Of a DNA stretch of 64,000 nt, positions 57,901 through 64,000 are shown one piece after another (within the stretch, counting starts at the first letter, position 1; every line of letters starts with the position of its first letter). The position numbers were made by a program, and so were the translations under genes. Under the pieces are notes generated by a model. It saw only the letters and a list, made by a program, of their open reading frames with translations, did no database searches and was not told the DNA's origin. This DNA comes from Methanocaldococcus vulcanius M7 (GTDB lineage: Archaea; AGJL01; Methanococci; Methanococcales; Methanocaldococcaceae): positions 806,001-870,000 of the forward strand of contig NC_013407.1 in assembly GCF_000024625.1 (NCBI RefSeq), in the 5' to 3' direction.

Positions 57901-58320
57901 ACCATCATTTATATGATTATAGACAAATGCAGGGCTGAATATTTCATCATAAGCTGAAGGATTTGGATTGTTGTTGAACCAATTAACCATGTATGTCCAA
58001 ACATAGTATGTAGATGCCCATGCATTGCAAGAACCCTGCAGTCCTTGATTACCTACAGGTGGTAAATATTGAGTATTTATTACACAAGTAGGAAGAGTTG
58101 TAGTAGCTTTTAATAATTTTGGATTTGGAGATTTAGCTAATAATTCTATTAATGTTTTGTTGTCTACTTTTTTGTATAGATTTGGATGAATTTTTTGGAC
58201 GTCTTTAAAAGGTATGTATATACACCCACCAGTTCGGTATTTTGTCACTTCTCCAAAAGAATAACTAAATAATGAAATTGTTGTCAATAATATTAATAGG
58301 ATAGAAATAACCTTTTTCAT
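54949..58320 (-). CDS. Secreted papain-like (C1A) protease with Ig-like repeats
   Basis: This 1,123-residue protein has a signal peptide (residues about 1-24) and a papain-type domain (about 70-300): catalytic Cys in NQGLQGSCNAWAS, His in GGHAVTIIGYND and Asn in RLVNSWGTWWGD. A beta-rich linker is followed by Ig-like domains each starting DTIPPTIS, four in an exact duplication of 185 residues. The C-terminus, with ILVGGPVANPLTKKYM and LLAGSDRWGTKAAVEYF, resembles the S-layer outer domain of methanogens, so it is probably cell-surface bound. Many NxT/S sites suggest glycosylation. It overlaps the upstream gene by 4 bp. Confidence 0.85.
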   Translation of the reverse strand: MKKVISILLILLTTISLFSYSFGEVTKYRTGGCIYIPFKDVQKIHPNLYKKVDNKTLIELLAKSPNPKLLKATTTLPTCVINTQYLPPVGNQGLQGSCNAWASTYYVWTYMVNWFNNNPNPSAYDEIFSPAFVYNHINDGSDSGSYLEDAQYLIATMGACHWTTMPYNYSDYSSWGSTGAYLEAMKYRSIGYGPIYVIDLSSDEGLSQLKQLLADGYVVETGINVYSNFEYFNSTNDTYAVNQSHGSYLGGHAVTIIGYNDSLPTPDGYGAFRLVNSWGTWWGDKGYFWMTYNATKNLSICQGYAFVFVPKQQPYKPELIALVKINHSRRGDIIKGKLNEYGDIEEPGGIELGVGNPASPLWNQRFLDFIIGYYSDDNYQAHPFPDGYMAFDLTDSLTNVSQAISSQNITIYIKLEDKIINNITGKLEGFKILINATNYTEEINASGLPKDIPEGSYLIVNVSVPVVDYGKLTPKNNATLSQNWTIIDVESLINISNAVLELNGINHTMNKISPTYFIYNITGNGNYTYRVYINYSNGNIVALPLRTVVLDTIPPTISIIQPLNNSNCGKFIEVKADVTDNMGVDKVIAELISSGSVVNTTTLQGNQSNGVYFGELSAPKDGLYNITIIANDTSGNKNNNTVYNISVDTIPPTISINYPQNVTYDHNITLINVTVTDNTAVNTVIADVDGINHTMTLQNGYYITNVNIGDGHHTITIIANDTSGNVANKSISFTVDTIPPTISIIQPLNNSNCGKFIEVKADVTDNMGVDKVIAELISSGSVVNTTTLQGNQSNGVYFGELSAPKDGLYNITIIANDTSGNKNNNTVYNISVDTIPPTISINYPQNVTYDHNITLINVTVTDNTAVNTVIADVDGINHTMTLQNGYYITNVNIGDGHHTITIIANDTSGNVANKSISFTVDTIPPTITSSFTTLTTNTIVKTKNMPQYSSSPSTSNDLIINTVITSGHSHNYLGVNKDIKSLEISRITYISKLIVGSEVDADLSAKELKDTYDLINKPLEITDDTILVGGPVANPLTKKYMDKFPVRITNDYPGKNRGVIEAITLRVKVDENIYRDVTVVLLAGSDRWGTKAAVEYFKQLDDIPKEPIFVEWKDGKAVKIEKP
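55539..56672 (-). repeat. Perfect 555-bp tandem duplication in the protease gene
   Basis: The unit at 55539-56093 recurs at 56094-56648, and the first about 24 bases of a third copy follow (to about 56672). The unit encodes 185 residues, i.e. two Ig-like domains. Both copies look identical at the DNA level by eye, so the duplication is recent or kept homogeneous by recombination. Confidence 0.9.
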
Positions 58321-58979
58321 CGAATCACCTCTAATTTAAATTTATATGTGATATTTTGATATTTTGAGGTAAATTCTACCATTTTAATGCTATTTTTGTA
58401 TGTGTATAAAATCCCTTCAACTTTATCTGCTTTTGATTTAGTTTTTTTCATACCAAATCCGTTTTCTACTAAAATTCTTGAGATATTGCTTGGGATTTCT
58501 ATTTTGTAGGTATTATTACCTACTTTTGTCAATTTCCCGTTTTCAATTGCAAATATTGTTAAATTGTATGGATTTCTTTCCCAAATAAATGAATAAAACT
58601 CATTTTTCTTAATGTTAAATATTTTTTCCGATATATTATCGGTTAAGTTGTATTGACTATGAGGGGGTGTTATAATTAGTTTTTTTAGATTGTTATTTAC
58701 AACATAGATTTCTGCACTAAACCAGTTTCCCACTAGTTTATGATTGTTTAAATAAAATCTTCTGTTGAGTATAATATGAGCAGTTTTATTGTCGAAATTA
58801 AAGTGTCCAATATATTGAGTACTTTCAATAGGTGAATTATCTTTATATATATCCAGATTGGAAATAAATGATAAATTATTGCAATTAGAGTAGATTTGGA
58901 GTTTTACAGAAGGATTAGTACACATTGATAAAATTACAAACAGGCAGAGTAATACTAGTACACACGACAGTTTTTTCAT
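58317..58979 (-). CDS. Secreted protein of unknown function, partner of protease
   Basis: This 220-residue protein has an N-terminal hydrophobic segment MKKLSCVLVLLCLFVILSMC, which ends in a cysteine but lacks the usual Ala/Gly before it, so lipidation is uncertain. The remainder is rich in Asn, Lys and Ile with several NxT/S sites and looks beta-sheet-like. No known family was seen. The stop overlaps the protease ATG by 4 bp (ATGA), so they are translated together; a propeptide-like inhibitor, chaperone or anchor of the protease is possible. The start is followed upstream by GGTGGGATAA. Confidence 0.55.
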   Translation of the reverse strand: MKKLSCVLVLLCLFVILSMCTNPSVKLQIYSNCNNLSFISNLDIYKDNSPIESTQYIGHFNFDNKTAHIILNRRFYLNNHKLVGNWFSAEIYVVNNNLKKLIITPPHSQYNLTDNISEKIFNIKKNEFYSFIWERNPYNLTIFAIENGKLTKVGNNTYKIEIPSNISRILVENGFGMKKTKSKADKVEGILYTYKNSIKMVEFTSKYQNITYKFKLEVIR

Positions 58980-59392
58980 TTATCCCACCAAGTAAGATTA
59001 ACTATCATATTCGTTAGATTAAATTAAAAAGTCTTTTCATATGCCAACCACCCTTTTACTTTAATATTCTAAACTACTTTTATTTGTTTATTGGAGATAT
59101 ACAATATTATTTATCTAAGTTAACCTATTTTTATATTTTTCTGTTTTCTAAAATACAAATCCGAAAATGAACGATAATTATAAGATTTAAAAATATCTAT
59201 ATTATAAATTAATCTCGTTGTCCTATAATCTACATGGTTGACTTTAAAAGTAATTTTAATATAATAAAAATCCACGTATTTTCTGTTAAAATTGTATATT
59301 ATCATTACATATGTGCCTGTTATGGAAAAAAATTTATAGAAAAAAGAGAAAAGTTTAATTAAAAAATATTAAAAACATTTATGCTTCAAAAG

Positions 59393-59405
59393 ATATTATA
59401 TAATT
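59393..59405 (+). promoter_or_regulatory. TATA box of cfbC
   Basis: ATATTATATAATT with upstream CAAAAG; a start near 59427 leaves a leader of about 28 nt including TTTGGTGAAA before the ATG at 59455. Confidence 0.5.
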
Positions 59406-59454
59406 AAAGTGTATTCCATCAGAACAATAAAAATATTTAATTTGGTGAAAAACT

Positions 59455-60288
59455 ATGAGAAAATTTTGTATTTATGGGAAAGGAGGTATTGGAAAATCCA
59501 CAACTGTGAGTAATATAGCAGCAGCGTTGGCAGAAGATAAAAAGAAGGTCTTGGTTATTGGTTGTGATCCCAAGGCAGATACAACAAGAAATTTAGTTGG
59601 GAAAAAAATTCCAACGGTTTTAGATGTTTTTAGAAAAAAAGGAGCAGAAAATATAACATTAGAGGATATTATCTTTCAGGGCTTTGGAGGCGTTTATTGT
59701 GTTGAAAGTGGAGGACCTGAGCCAGGAGTCGGGTGTGCTGGAAGGGGAGTTATTACCGCAGTAGATATATTAAATAAATTAGATGCATTTGAAATAATAA
59801 ATCCAGATGTTGTGATTTATGATATTTTGGGAGATGTTGTATGCGGAGGATTTGCAATGCCCTTACAGAAACACTTAGCCGATGATGTTTATATTGTAAC
59901 AACATGCGATCCAATGGCAATATACGCGGCTAATAATATATGCAAAGGAATAAGAAGATATGCGAATAGAGGAAAAATAGCATTAGGAGGAATTATTTAC
60001 AATGGAAGAAGTGTTATAGATGCCCCTGAGATCGTTGAGAATTTTGCTGAAAAAATCGGAACCAAAGTTATTGGAAAAATACCAATGAGCGATCTTATCA
60101 CAAGAGCAGAGATCTATAAAAAGACCGTTATTGAATACGCTCCCGATAGTGAAGTTGCAGAGAATTTTAGGAAACTCGCAAATGCAATTTATAAAAATAA
60201 AAATAGAATTATTCCAAATCCACTAACAGAAGAAGAATTAGATAAAATTTCTGAAAAGATCGACAGTTTAATAAAGCAAAACTTATAA
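59455..60288 (+). CDS. cfbC: NifH-like reductase CfbC for coenzyme F430
   Basis: This 277-residue protein is a NifH-type iron-sulfur ATPase. It has the P-loop [10 protein letters not shown] at residues 8-17, GCDPKADTT, and cysteines C94 (GVGCAGRG) and C130 ([10 protein letters not shown]), which hold a 4Fe-4S cluster between two subunits. In methanogens without nitrogenase its relative (MJ0879 in M. jannaschii) is CfbC, electron donor of the reductive cyclase that makes F430. The partner CfbD is not in the window. Whether it also serves the orphan NifE-like protein at 38.9 kb is open. Confidence 0.9.
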   Translation: MRKFCIYGKGGIGKSTTVSNIAAALAEDKKKVLVIGCDPKADTTRNLVGKKIPTVLDVFRKKGAENITLEDIIFQGFGGVYCVESGGPEPGVGCAGRGVITAVDILNKLDAFEIINPDVVIYDILGDVVCGGFAMPLQKHLADDVYIVTTCDPMAIYAANNICKGIRRYANRGKIALGGIIYNGRSVIDAPEIVENFAEKIGTKVIGKIPMSDLITRAEIYKKTVIEYAPDSEVAENFRKLANAIYKNKNRIIPNPLTEEELDKISEKIDSLIKQNL

Positions 60289-60469
60289 TAATGCCCCCTA
60301 CCAACAAAAATAAAAGCAACCAAAAAATTCTCAATATTGATTTTCATTAGATCATAATTCCTATTTTACCAAATGTAGATTAATAATATAAAAGTTTTGA
60401 TATACAAATGCCAGTTAAGTTCTCTCTTTTAGAGTTGATCAACATCTAAAAAATTGATTTTAATATCCT
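60289..60469. other. Spacer between cfbC and CRISPR remnant
   Basis: AT-rich, no gene seen. It contains C-rich CCCCCTACC directly after cfbC and a TGATTTTAAT at 60455-60464 that matches the end of the CRISPR repeat and may be a trace of a further decayed copy. Confidence 0.4.
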
Positions 60470-60570
60470 TTTTTTATCACGACCCGTGCTGATTTTAATT
60501 TTATATCTTTAGAAGGATAATATATTCAGAGTTTAAAGGTGTTTCCATCACGATCCGTGCTGATTTTAAT
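60470..60570 (-). CRISPR. Minimal CRISPR array: two repeats, one spacer
   Basis: On the minus strand a 30-nt repeat begins ATTAAAATCAGCACGG and ends ATCGTGATGGAAAC (60541-60570). A second copy at 60470-60499 has the same first 16 bases, one change (GGTCG for GATCG) and a decayed end (ATAAAAAA for ATGGAAAC). The 41-nt spacer lies at 60500-60540. The pattern is close to the remembered M. jannaschii repeat ATTAAAATCAGACCG…GGAAAT. The decayed copy marks the trailer end, so the leader is on the high-coordinate side. No cas gene is in the window. Confidence 0.7.
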
Positions 60571-60870
60571 AGGGTAATTTTCCTTATTTCATTATAATAT
60601 TTTTACTAATATTTATATTTTTCTACACTATAAAATTTCTACCCTTAAATAAAATAAAAACAAAAAACGCACTTAATCAACCATGGATTTCTAAAAACAA
60701 CTACAAATAACTAAAAACTCTAAAAAATCCCTATAATCAAACACATCTAAATATAAGAAACAATAAAACAAACCAACCCTCAGAAACCAACTAAAAAACA
60801 AATAAAAAACAAAAATCTAAACTAAAAACTCAAAAATCAAAAAAATAAAAACAAACAACAAGATAAAATA
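60571..60870 (-). other. Putative CRISPR leader, AT-rich
   Basis: About 300 bp of unusually A-rich plus-strand (T-rich minus-strand) sequence with no gene abuts the perfect repeat. This side is where a leader is expected; M. jannaschii arrays have a long conserved segment there. Conservation with other loci could not be tested. Confidence 0.35.
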
Positions 60871-60877
60871 TCATGCA

Positions 60878-60885
60878 TTATATAG
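60878..60885 (+). promoter_or_regulatory. TATA box upstream of hisB
   Basis: TTATATAG after GCA; a start near 60908 gives an 80-nt leader that includes two Shine-Dalgarno sites and a short upstream reading frame. Confidence 0.45.
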
Positions 60886-60926
60886 TATCATACATGTGTG
60901 GGGATCAATATTGTGGAGGTGGCATT

Positions 60927-61001
60927 ATGGTTTTAATAGATAATAATATTAATGTTAAATACGTTGAAGTATTGTGGAGGGATTGTTATGAGAATTTTTG
61001 A
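60927..61001 (+). CDS. Possible 24-codon leader peptide before hisB
   Basis: ATG 60927 is preceded by TTGTGGAGGTGGCATT, a stronger site than that of hisB, and opens 24 codons ([20 protein letters not shown] then YENF) ending at TGA 60999-61001, 14 bp inside hisB. The segment ATATTGTGGAGG is nearly repeated as GTATTGTGGAGG before hisB, so the upstream start may simply come from a local duplication. The peptide has no histidine, so classical attenuation is unlikely. A role in translational coupling is possible. Confidence 0.3.
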   Translation: MVLIDNNINVKYVEVLWRDCYENF

Positions 61002-61566
61002 AGTAATGAGGGAGACAAGAGAAACAAATATTTATTTAAAGATAAACATTGATGGAACTGGGAAGTATAAAATAGATACTGGGATACCATTTTTTGACCA
61101 TTTATTGGCATCTTTTGCAAAACATGGGTGTTTTGATTTGATAATTAAAGCGAGAGGAGATTTGGAGGTAGACGATCACCACACAGTTGAAGATGTGGGA
61201 ATATGTTTAGGTTTAGCTTTAAATCAGTTAGAGAAGAAAAATATTTTTAGATTTGGATGGGCAATAATTCCAATGGATGACGCAAGAGCTACTGTTGCAA
61301 TCGATTTGGGAGGAAGGAGTTATTGTGTAGGGGATTATAAGCCAGAGAGAGAAGTTGTCGGGAATTTATCAACTGAGAATATAAATCACTTTTTTGAATC
61401 AGTAGCAAGTTATGGAATGTTAAACATACATTACGAAGTTAAAGGAAAGAACGAGCATCATAAAGTAGAGGCACTATTTAAAGCGTTTGGAGTGGCTTTG
61501 GATCTTGCTACAAAGATCGATGAGAGGAAAGGAATTACAAGCACTAAGGGAGAAGTTAAGCTATAA
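60988..61566 (+). CDS. hisB: Imidazoleglycerol-phosphate dehydratase
   Basis: This 192-residue enzyme performs the sixth step of histidine synthesis. The metal-binding motifs [10 protein letters not shown] and KNEHHKVEA are both clear and [13 protein letters not shown] is the family pattern. The monofunctional form is usual in archaea. ATG 60988 follows GTGGAGGGATT; the in-frame ATG at 60952 lacks a ribosome site. A 64-bp gap separates it from UPF0201. Confidence 0.97.
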   Translation: MRIFEVMRETRETNIYLKINIDGTGKYKIDTGIPFFDHLLASFAKHGCFDLIIKARGDLEVDDHHTVEDVGICLGLALNQLEKKNIFRFGWAIIPMDDARATVAIDLGGRSYCVGDYKPEREVVGNLSTENINHFFESVASYGMLNIHYEVKGKNEHHKVEALFKAFGVALDLATKIDERKGITSTKGEVKL

Positions 61567-61630
61567 AAACGAAAAGAAATTAAATAAAAGAGAAATTGAA
61601 AATAAAAAAATAATAAACAGGTGAAAGGGT

Positions 61631-62026
61631 ATGAAAGTAGTTATAAAATCAAAAGTTAAACCTACTGAAGATAAAAACAAGGTAAAGAAAGCAATATTGA
61701 ATATATTCCCAACTTCAAAGTTAAAGTTCGAAGAAGATCGATGGGAGGGATACTCAACAGACATTGATAACTTTAAAAAGCTACTTAGAAGTCAAGCAAT
61801 ACTCGATGCTGCAAGAAACGTATTGGAAAATGGGATGTCTGAAATGTCTACTAAATTTTATTTAAATAAGCAAGCTGCATATGTTGGAGCAGTTAATTTT
61901 GATATTGATACGCATGGAGGAATATTTGTAAAAATAATAGCAGATAGTTGTGAGGATATTGAAAAAATAATAAAAGAGATAGCTCCAAGAACGAAAGGAG
62001 GAGTAATCATTGAAGAAGAGGAATAA
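61631..62026 (+). CDS. UPF0201 family protein
   Basis: This 131-residue archaeal protein begins VVIKSKVKPTEDKNKVKKAI, contains LLRSQAILDAAR and NKQAAYVGAVNF, and ends acidic. It is a conserved family, thought from structures to resemble RNA-binding ribosomal L5-like folds, with no assigned function. ATG 61631 follows AGGTGAAAGGGT. It sits 21 bp before a HerA-like ATPase gene and is probably co-transcribed with it; this pair is remembered as adjacent in M. jannaschii (MJ1564-MJ1565). Confidence 0.85.
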   Translation: MKVVIKSKVKPTEDKNKVKKAILNIFPTSKLKFEEDRWEGYSTDIDNFKKLLRSQAILDAARNVLENGMSEMSTKFYLNKQAAYVGAVNFDIDTHGGIFVKIIADSCEDIEKIIKEIAPRTKGGVIIEEEE

Positions 62027-62047
62027 TGTCTGATAATGGTGAATTGT

Positions 62048-63568
62048 ATGGATAAGGTTATTGGATACACAATAGGAGAGACAAGGATAGATGAACTGAC
62101 ATTTTTGGCGAGAGAGGCCCCAAAAGTTGGCGACTATGTAAAAATAAAATATGACGGATCTGAATTACTTGGTATGGTGGAAAGCACAATTCAAGGAAAT
62201 CTTGCATTAGAAGATATATTAAACATAGATCATTTAGAAAAAATAAGAAAGTTTGAAGATAACTCATCATACTATATACTTGGGAAAATAAAAGTTTTAG
62301 GAGATGTAAAAGACCTAAATGAAGAAAAGGCGCTTAAACTTCCAAGAGTTCCTCCAAAACCAGGAATACCAATATATTTGGCTGAAAATGATCTTTTAAA
62401 AGAGGTTTTTGGTAAAGGACACTTGAAAATTGGCCATTTAGTTACAAGAAACGATGTAGATGTAAAATTAGATGCAAATAAACTATGTTCAAGACATTTG
62501 GCTATATTGGCAATGACAGGAATGGGAAAATCAAACACAGTAGCTGTTTTACTAAGGGAATTAAATAAACTTAAAGCAACGGTCTTAGTTTTTGACATGC
62601 ATGGGGAGTATAGAGATATTTACTGTGAGAGTGAAGATTTGAGAAAACACATTATTGAACCGAAAATAAACATTTATAAAATTGGAGATGAAGATCTATG
62701 CGATCTTGCAGGAGTAGATGCTCAGGCAACAAAACAAAGGCCATATATAAGAAAAGCCATTAAAGAAATCAAAGAAAATCATAGAGAGAGTGATTTTAGC
62801 ACTGTAAATGATTATATAAATGCAATAATCTCGAAATTGGAGGAGTATAAGTTGTATGACAATTATAAGAAAGATGAGAGTAGTATACAAACCGCAATAT
62901 TTAGATTGGAGGATATGCTACAATTTAGAAAAAATATAATAACCCTCCACTACAACCCAATAAACGACATAAGAGAACATTGCATAAATATCATACCAAT
63001 GGAGGAGTTAGATGAGAATGCTGTTGATATTGTAGTTTCTTACATTGCAAAGGCAGTTTTAGACGATAGAAAAAAAATCATCATAAACAAGGGACGAAAC
63101 TTTGCTAAGCCAGTGTTTATGATCTTCGAAGAGGCACATTTGATCGCTCCTCAACATAGAAAAACAAGGGCAAAATATTATTTGAGTAGAATAGCAAGAG
63201 AGGGAAGAAAATTTGGGGTTGGGTTGTGTTTGGTCTCCCAAAGGCCAAAAACGCTCGATGCTGAAACATTATCTCAATGTTCTAATCTAATAATCTCTAA
63301 ACTCATTGAGCCAACAGATCAGAAGCATGTCCAAATGGCTTCGGAGAATTTAAGCGAAGATTTAATTAAACAATTAACAAGTTTGAATATTGGAGAAGCG
63401 ATAATTTTAGGCCCTTGTATTAAAGTTCCTGCTATTGTTAAAGTTGATAGATTTGATGGAAGGTATGGAGGAGAGGATCTTGACATTGTAAAGTTGTGGG
63501 GAGAGAGTTTTGAGGAAGAAACAGATGATGATTTTGAAGATCGCATCTTTGATGAAGATGATTGGTAG
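62048..63568 (+). CDS. HerA-like DNA-translocating ATPase
   Basis: This 506-residue protein has a HAS-barrel N-terminus (about residues 1-100, GETRIDELTFLAREAPKVGDYV) and a FtsK/HerA-type ATPase domain with Walker A MTGMGKSNT, Walker B MIFEEAHLIAP and the SQRPKTLDAE sensor segment. The C-terminus is strongly acidic (EEETDDDFEDRIFDEDD). HerA works with NurA in end resection; nurA, mre11 and rad50 are not in the window, so this may be a paralogue with another role. ATG 62048 follows GGTGAATTG. Confidence 0.85.
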   Translation: MDKVIGYTIGETRIDELTFLAREAPKVGDYVKIKYDGSELLGMVESTIQGNLALEDILNIDHLEKIRKFEDNSSYYILGKIKVLGDVKDLNEEKALKLPRVPPKPGIPIYLAENDLLKEVFGKGHLKIGHLVTRNDVDVKLDANKLCSRHLAILAMTGMGKSNTVAVLLRELNKLKATVLVFDMHGEYRDIYCESEDLRKHIIEPKINIYKIGDEDLCDLAGVDAQATKQRPYIRKAIKEIKENHRESDFSTVNDYINAIISKLEEYKLYDNYKKDESSIQTAIFRLEDMLQFRKNIITLHYNPINDIREHCINIIPMEELDENAVDIVVSYIAKAVLDDRKKIIINKGRNFAKPVFMIFEEAHLIAPQHRKTRAKYYLSRIAREGRKFGVGLCLVSQRPKTLDAETLSQCSNLIISKLIEPTDQKHVQMASENLSEDLIKQLTSLNIGEAIILGPCIKVPAIVKVDRFDGRYGGEDLDIVKLWGESFEEETDDDFEDRIFDEDDW

Positions 63569-63620
63569 ATCATTTTTTGGGTATAAATAATCAAATGCAA
63601 TTGTAGAATAGGTATATGGA

Positions 63621-64000
63621 TTATTCTTTTAAGACCTTCTTTTTTCTACGTTCTATTATAACTTTACCAAGATAGATACCAAAAAGTGTTGTTAATAAAA
63701 TTATCCAAAAGTTTAATGGAAATCCAAGAATTTCAAAGTGTTTTAATATTTCTTCTTTTTCGGATGTTGATAATAGGATATGAATTGCCTCTAATGCGTA
63801 AACACCAAAAATTACTATTTCCAAGACCTCCATTGCCTCTCCGAGGGCTACTTGATACTTTGTATTCTCTGCGAGTTGATTTGCTATCTTTCTTTCTAAA
63901 TCTTCGGATATTGTTGTCAATAGTCGAGTTAAACTTGTTGCTAAGCTGTCATTACTTTTTAAAATGGTCTCTATCTCTGCAATTCTATAAATAAGACGTT
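63621..64000 (-). CDS. Membrane protein of unknown function, 3' part
   Basis: The minus-strand frame is open from the window end, so the N-terminal part is missing; the visible 125 residues include RIAEIETILKSNDSLATSLTRL upstream of a TTG codon at 63920 that is not a real start. A coiled-coil-like segment with ISEDLERKIANQLAENT is followed by two hydrophobic spans (about EVLEIVIFGVYALEAIHILL and FWIILLTTLFGIYLGKVII) and a basic tail RRKKKVLKE. It converges with the HerA-like gene. No family was recognised. Confidence 0.6.
   Translation of the reverse strand, partial: RLIYRIAEIETILKSNDSLATSLTRLLTTISEDLERKIANQLAENTKYQVALGEAMEVLEIVIFGVYALEAIHILLSTSEKEEILKHFEILGFPLNFWIILLTTLFGIYLGKVIIERRKKKVLKE

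Noticed and set aside
1-64000. tRNA or rRNA genes
   Set aside because: No cloverleaf with TTCGAANCC-type T-loop or rRNA sequence was seen in the intergenic regions by eye; a covariance search was not possible.

Overview
The window looks like chromosomal DNA of a hyperthermophilic hydrogenotrophic methanogen of the Methanocaldococcus type. The DNA is very AT-rich. Starts are mostly ATG preceded by GGTGA or GGGATG Shine-Dalgarno sites, and promoters are archaeal TATA boxes with purine-rich BRE elements. Marker genes include PolD large subunit, archaeal LeuRS, aIF5A, type II methionine aminopeptidase, PycA/PycB, a CfbC-type NifH homologue for coenzyme F430 and a CRISPR repeat of the M. jannaschii kind. 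From memory, the stretch from UPF0216 to the HTH-CBS regulator (43-53 kb) follows M. jannaschii MJ1224-MJ1232. The exact species was not determined.

Layout. 0-9.5 kb: the 3' end of a Mur-ligase-like gene (probably cfbE), a phosphate uptake locus (pstS, pstC, pstA, pstB, two phoU paralogues), an AK6-like NMP kinase, the NAD(P)HX repair enzyme Nnr and a PHP-domain protein. 9.5-18 kb, all minus strand: a NicO metal transporter with palindromic operator candidates, two GC-rich hairpins, a THUMP-SPOUT protein, a cell-surface block (two Wzy-like polymerases, a secreted protein and a lipoprotein) and a KamA-family radical SAM enzyme. 18-28 kb: leuS, an ADP-ribosylglycohydrolase, an archaeal pilin, a CBS protein with an HPF-like tail, pyrI, an ACT-domain protein and bioA. 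28-35 kb: PolD large subunit interrupted by an intein at its active site, a DUF89 phosphatase and hflX, which appears to use a non-canonical start codon.

35-40.3 kb is the most unusual part. A GC-rich, strongly structured, non-coding island lies upstream of a DUF364 gene and a molybdate/tungstate-type ABC ATPase. These are followed by a homoaconitase small subunit and a two-gene operon of an unknown protein and an orphan NifE/NifD-like protein. 40.3-53.4 kb holds hemL, a PgpA/CobZ-like phosphatase, map, a previously untracked 56-aa membrane protein, UPF0216, a four-CBS protein, a P-type ATPase, a radical SAM activase, aIF5A and the pyruvate carboxylase genes with a nearby HTH-CBS regulator. 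53.5-59 kb holds UDP-GlcNAc 2-epimerase and a secreted papain-like protease containing a perfect 555-bp tandem duplication. 59-64 kb holds cfbC, a two-repeat CRISPR remnant, hisB, UPF0201, a HerA-like ATPase and a partial membrane protein.

Themes that connect the genes are F430 biosynthesis (cfbE?, cfbC, nickel transport), C1/C3 anaplerosis with biotin (bioA, pycA, pycB), phosphate uptake and cell-surface building. The best candidates for new biology are the structured RNA island with the metal/nitrogenase-like genes beside it, and the orphan NifE-like operon. All RNA structures and promoters were read by eye and no folding or database search was run.
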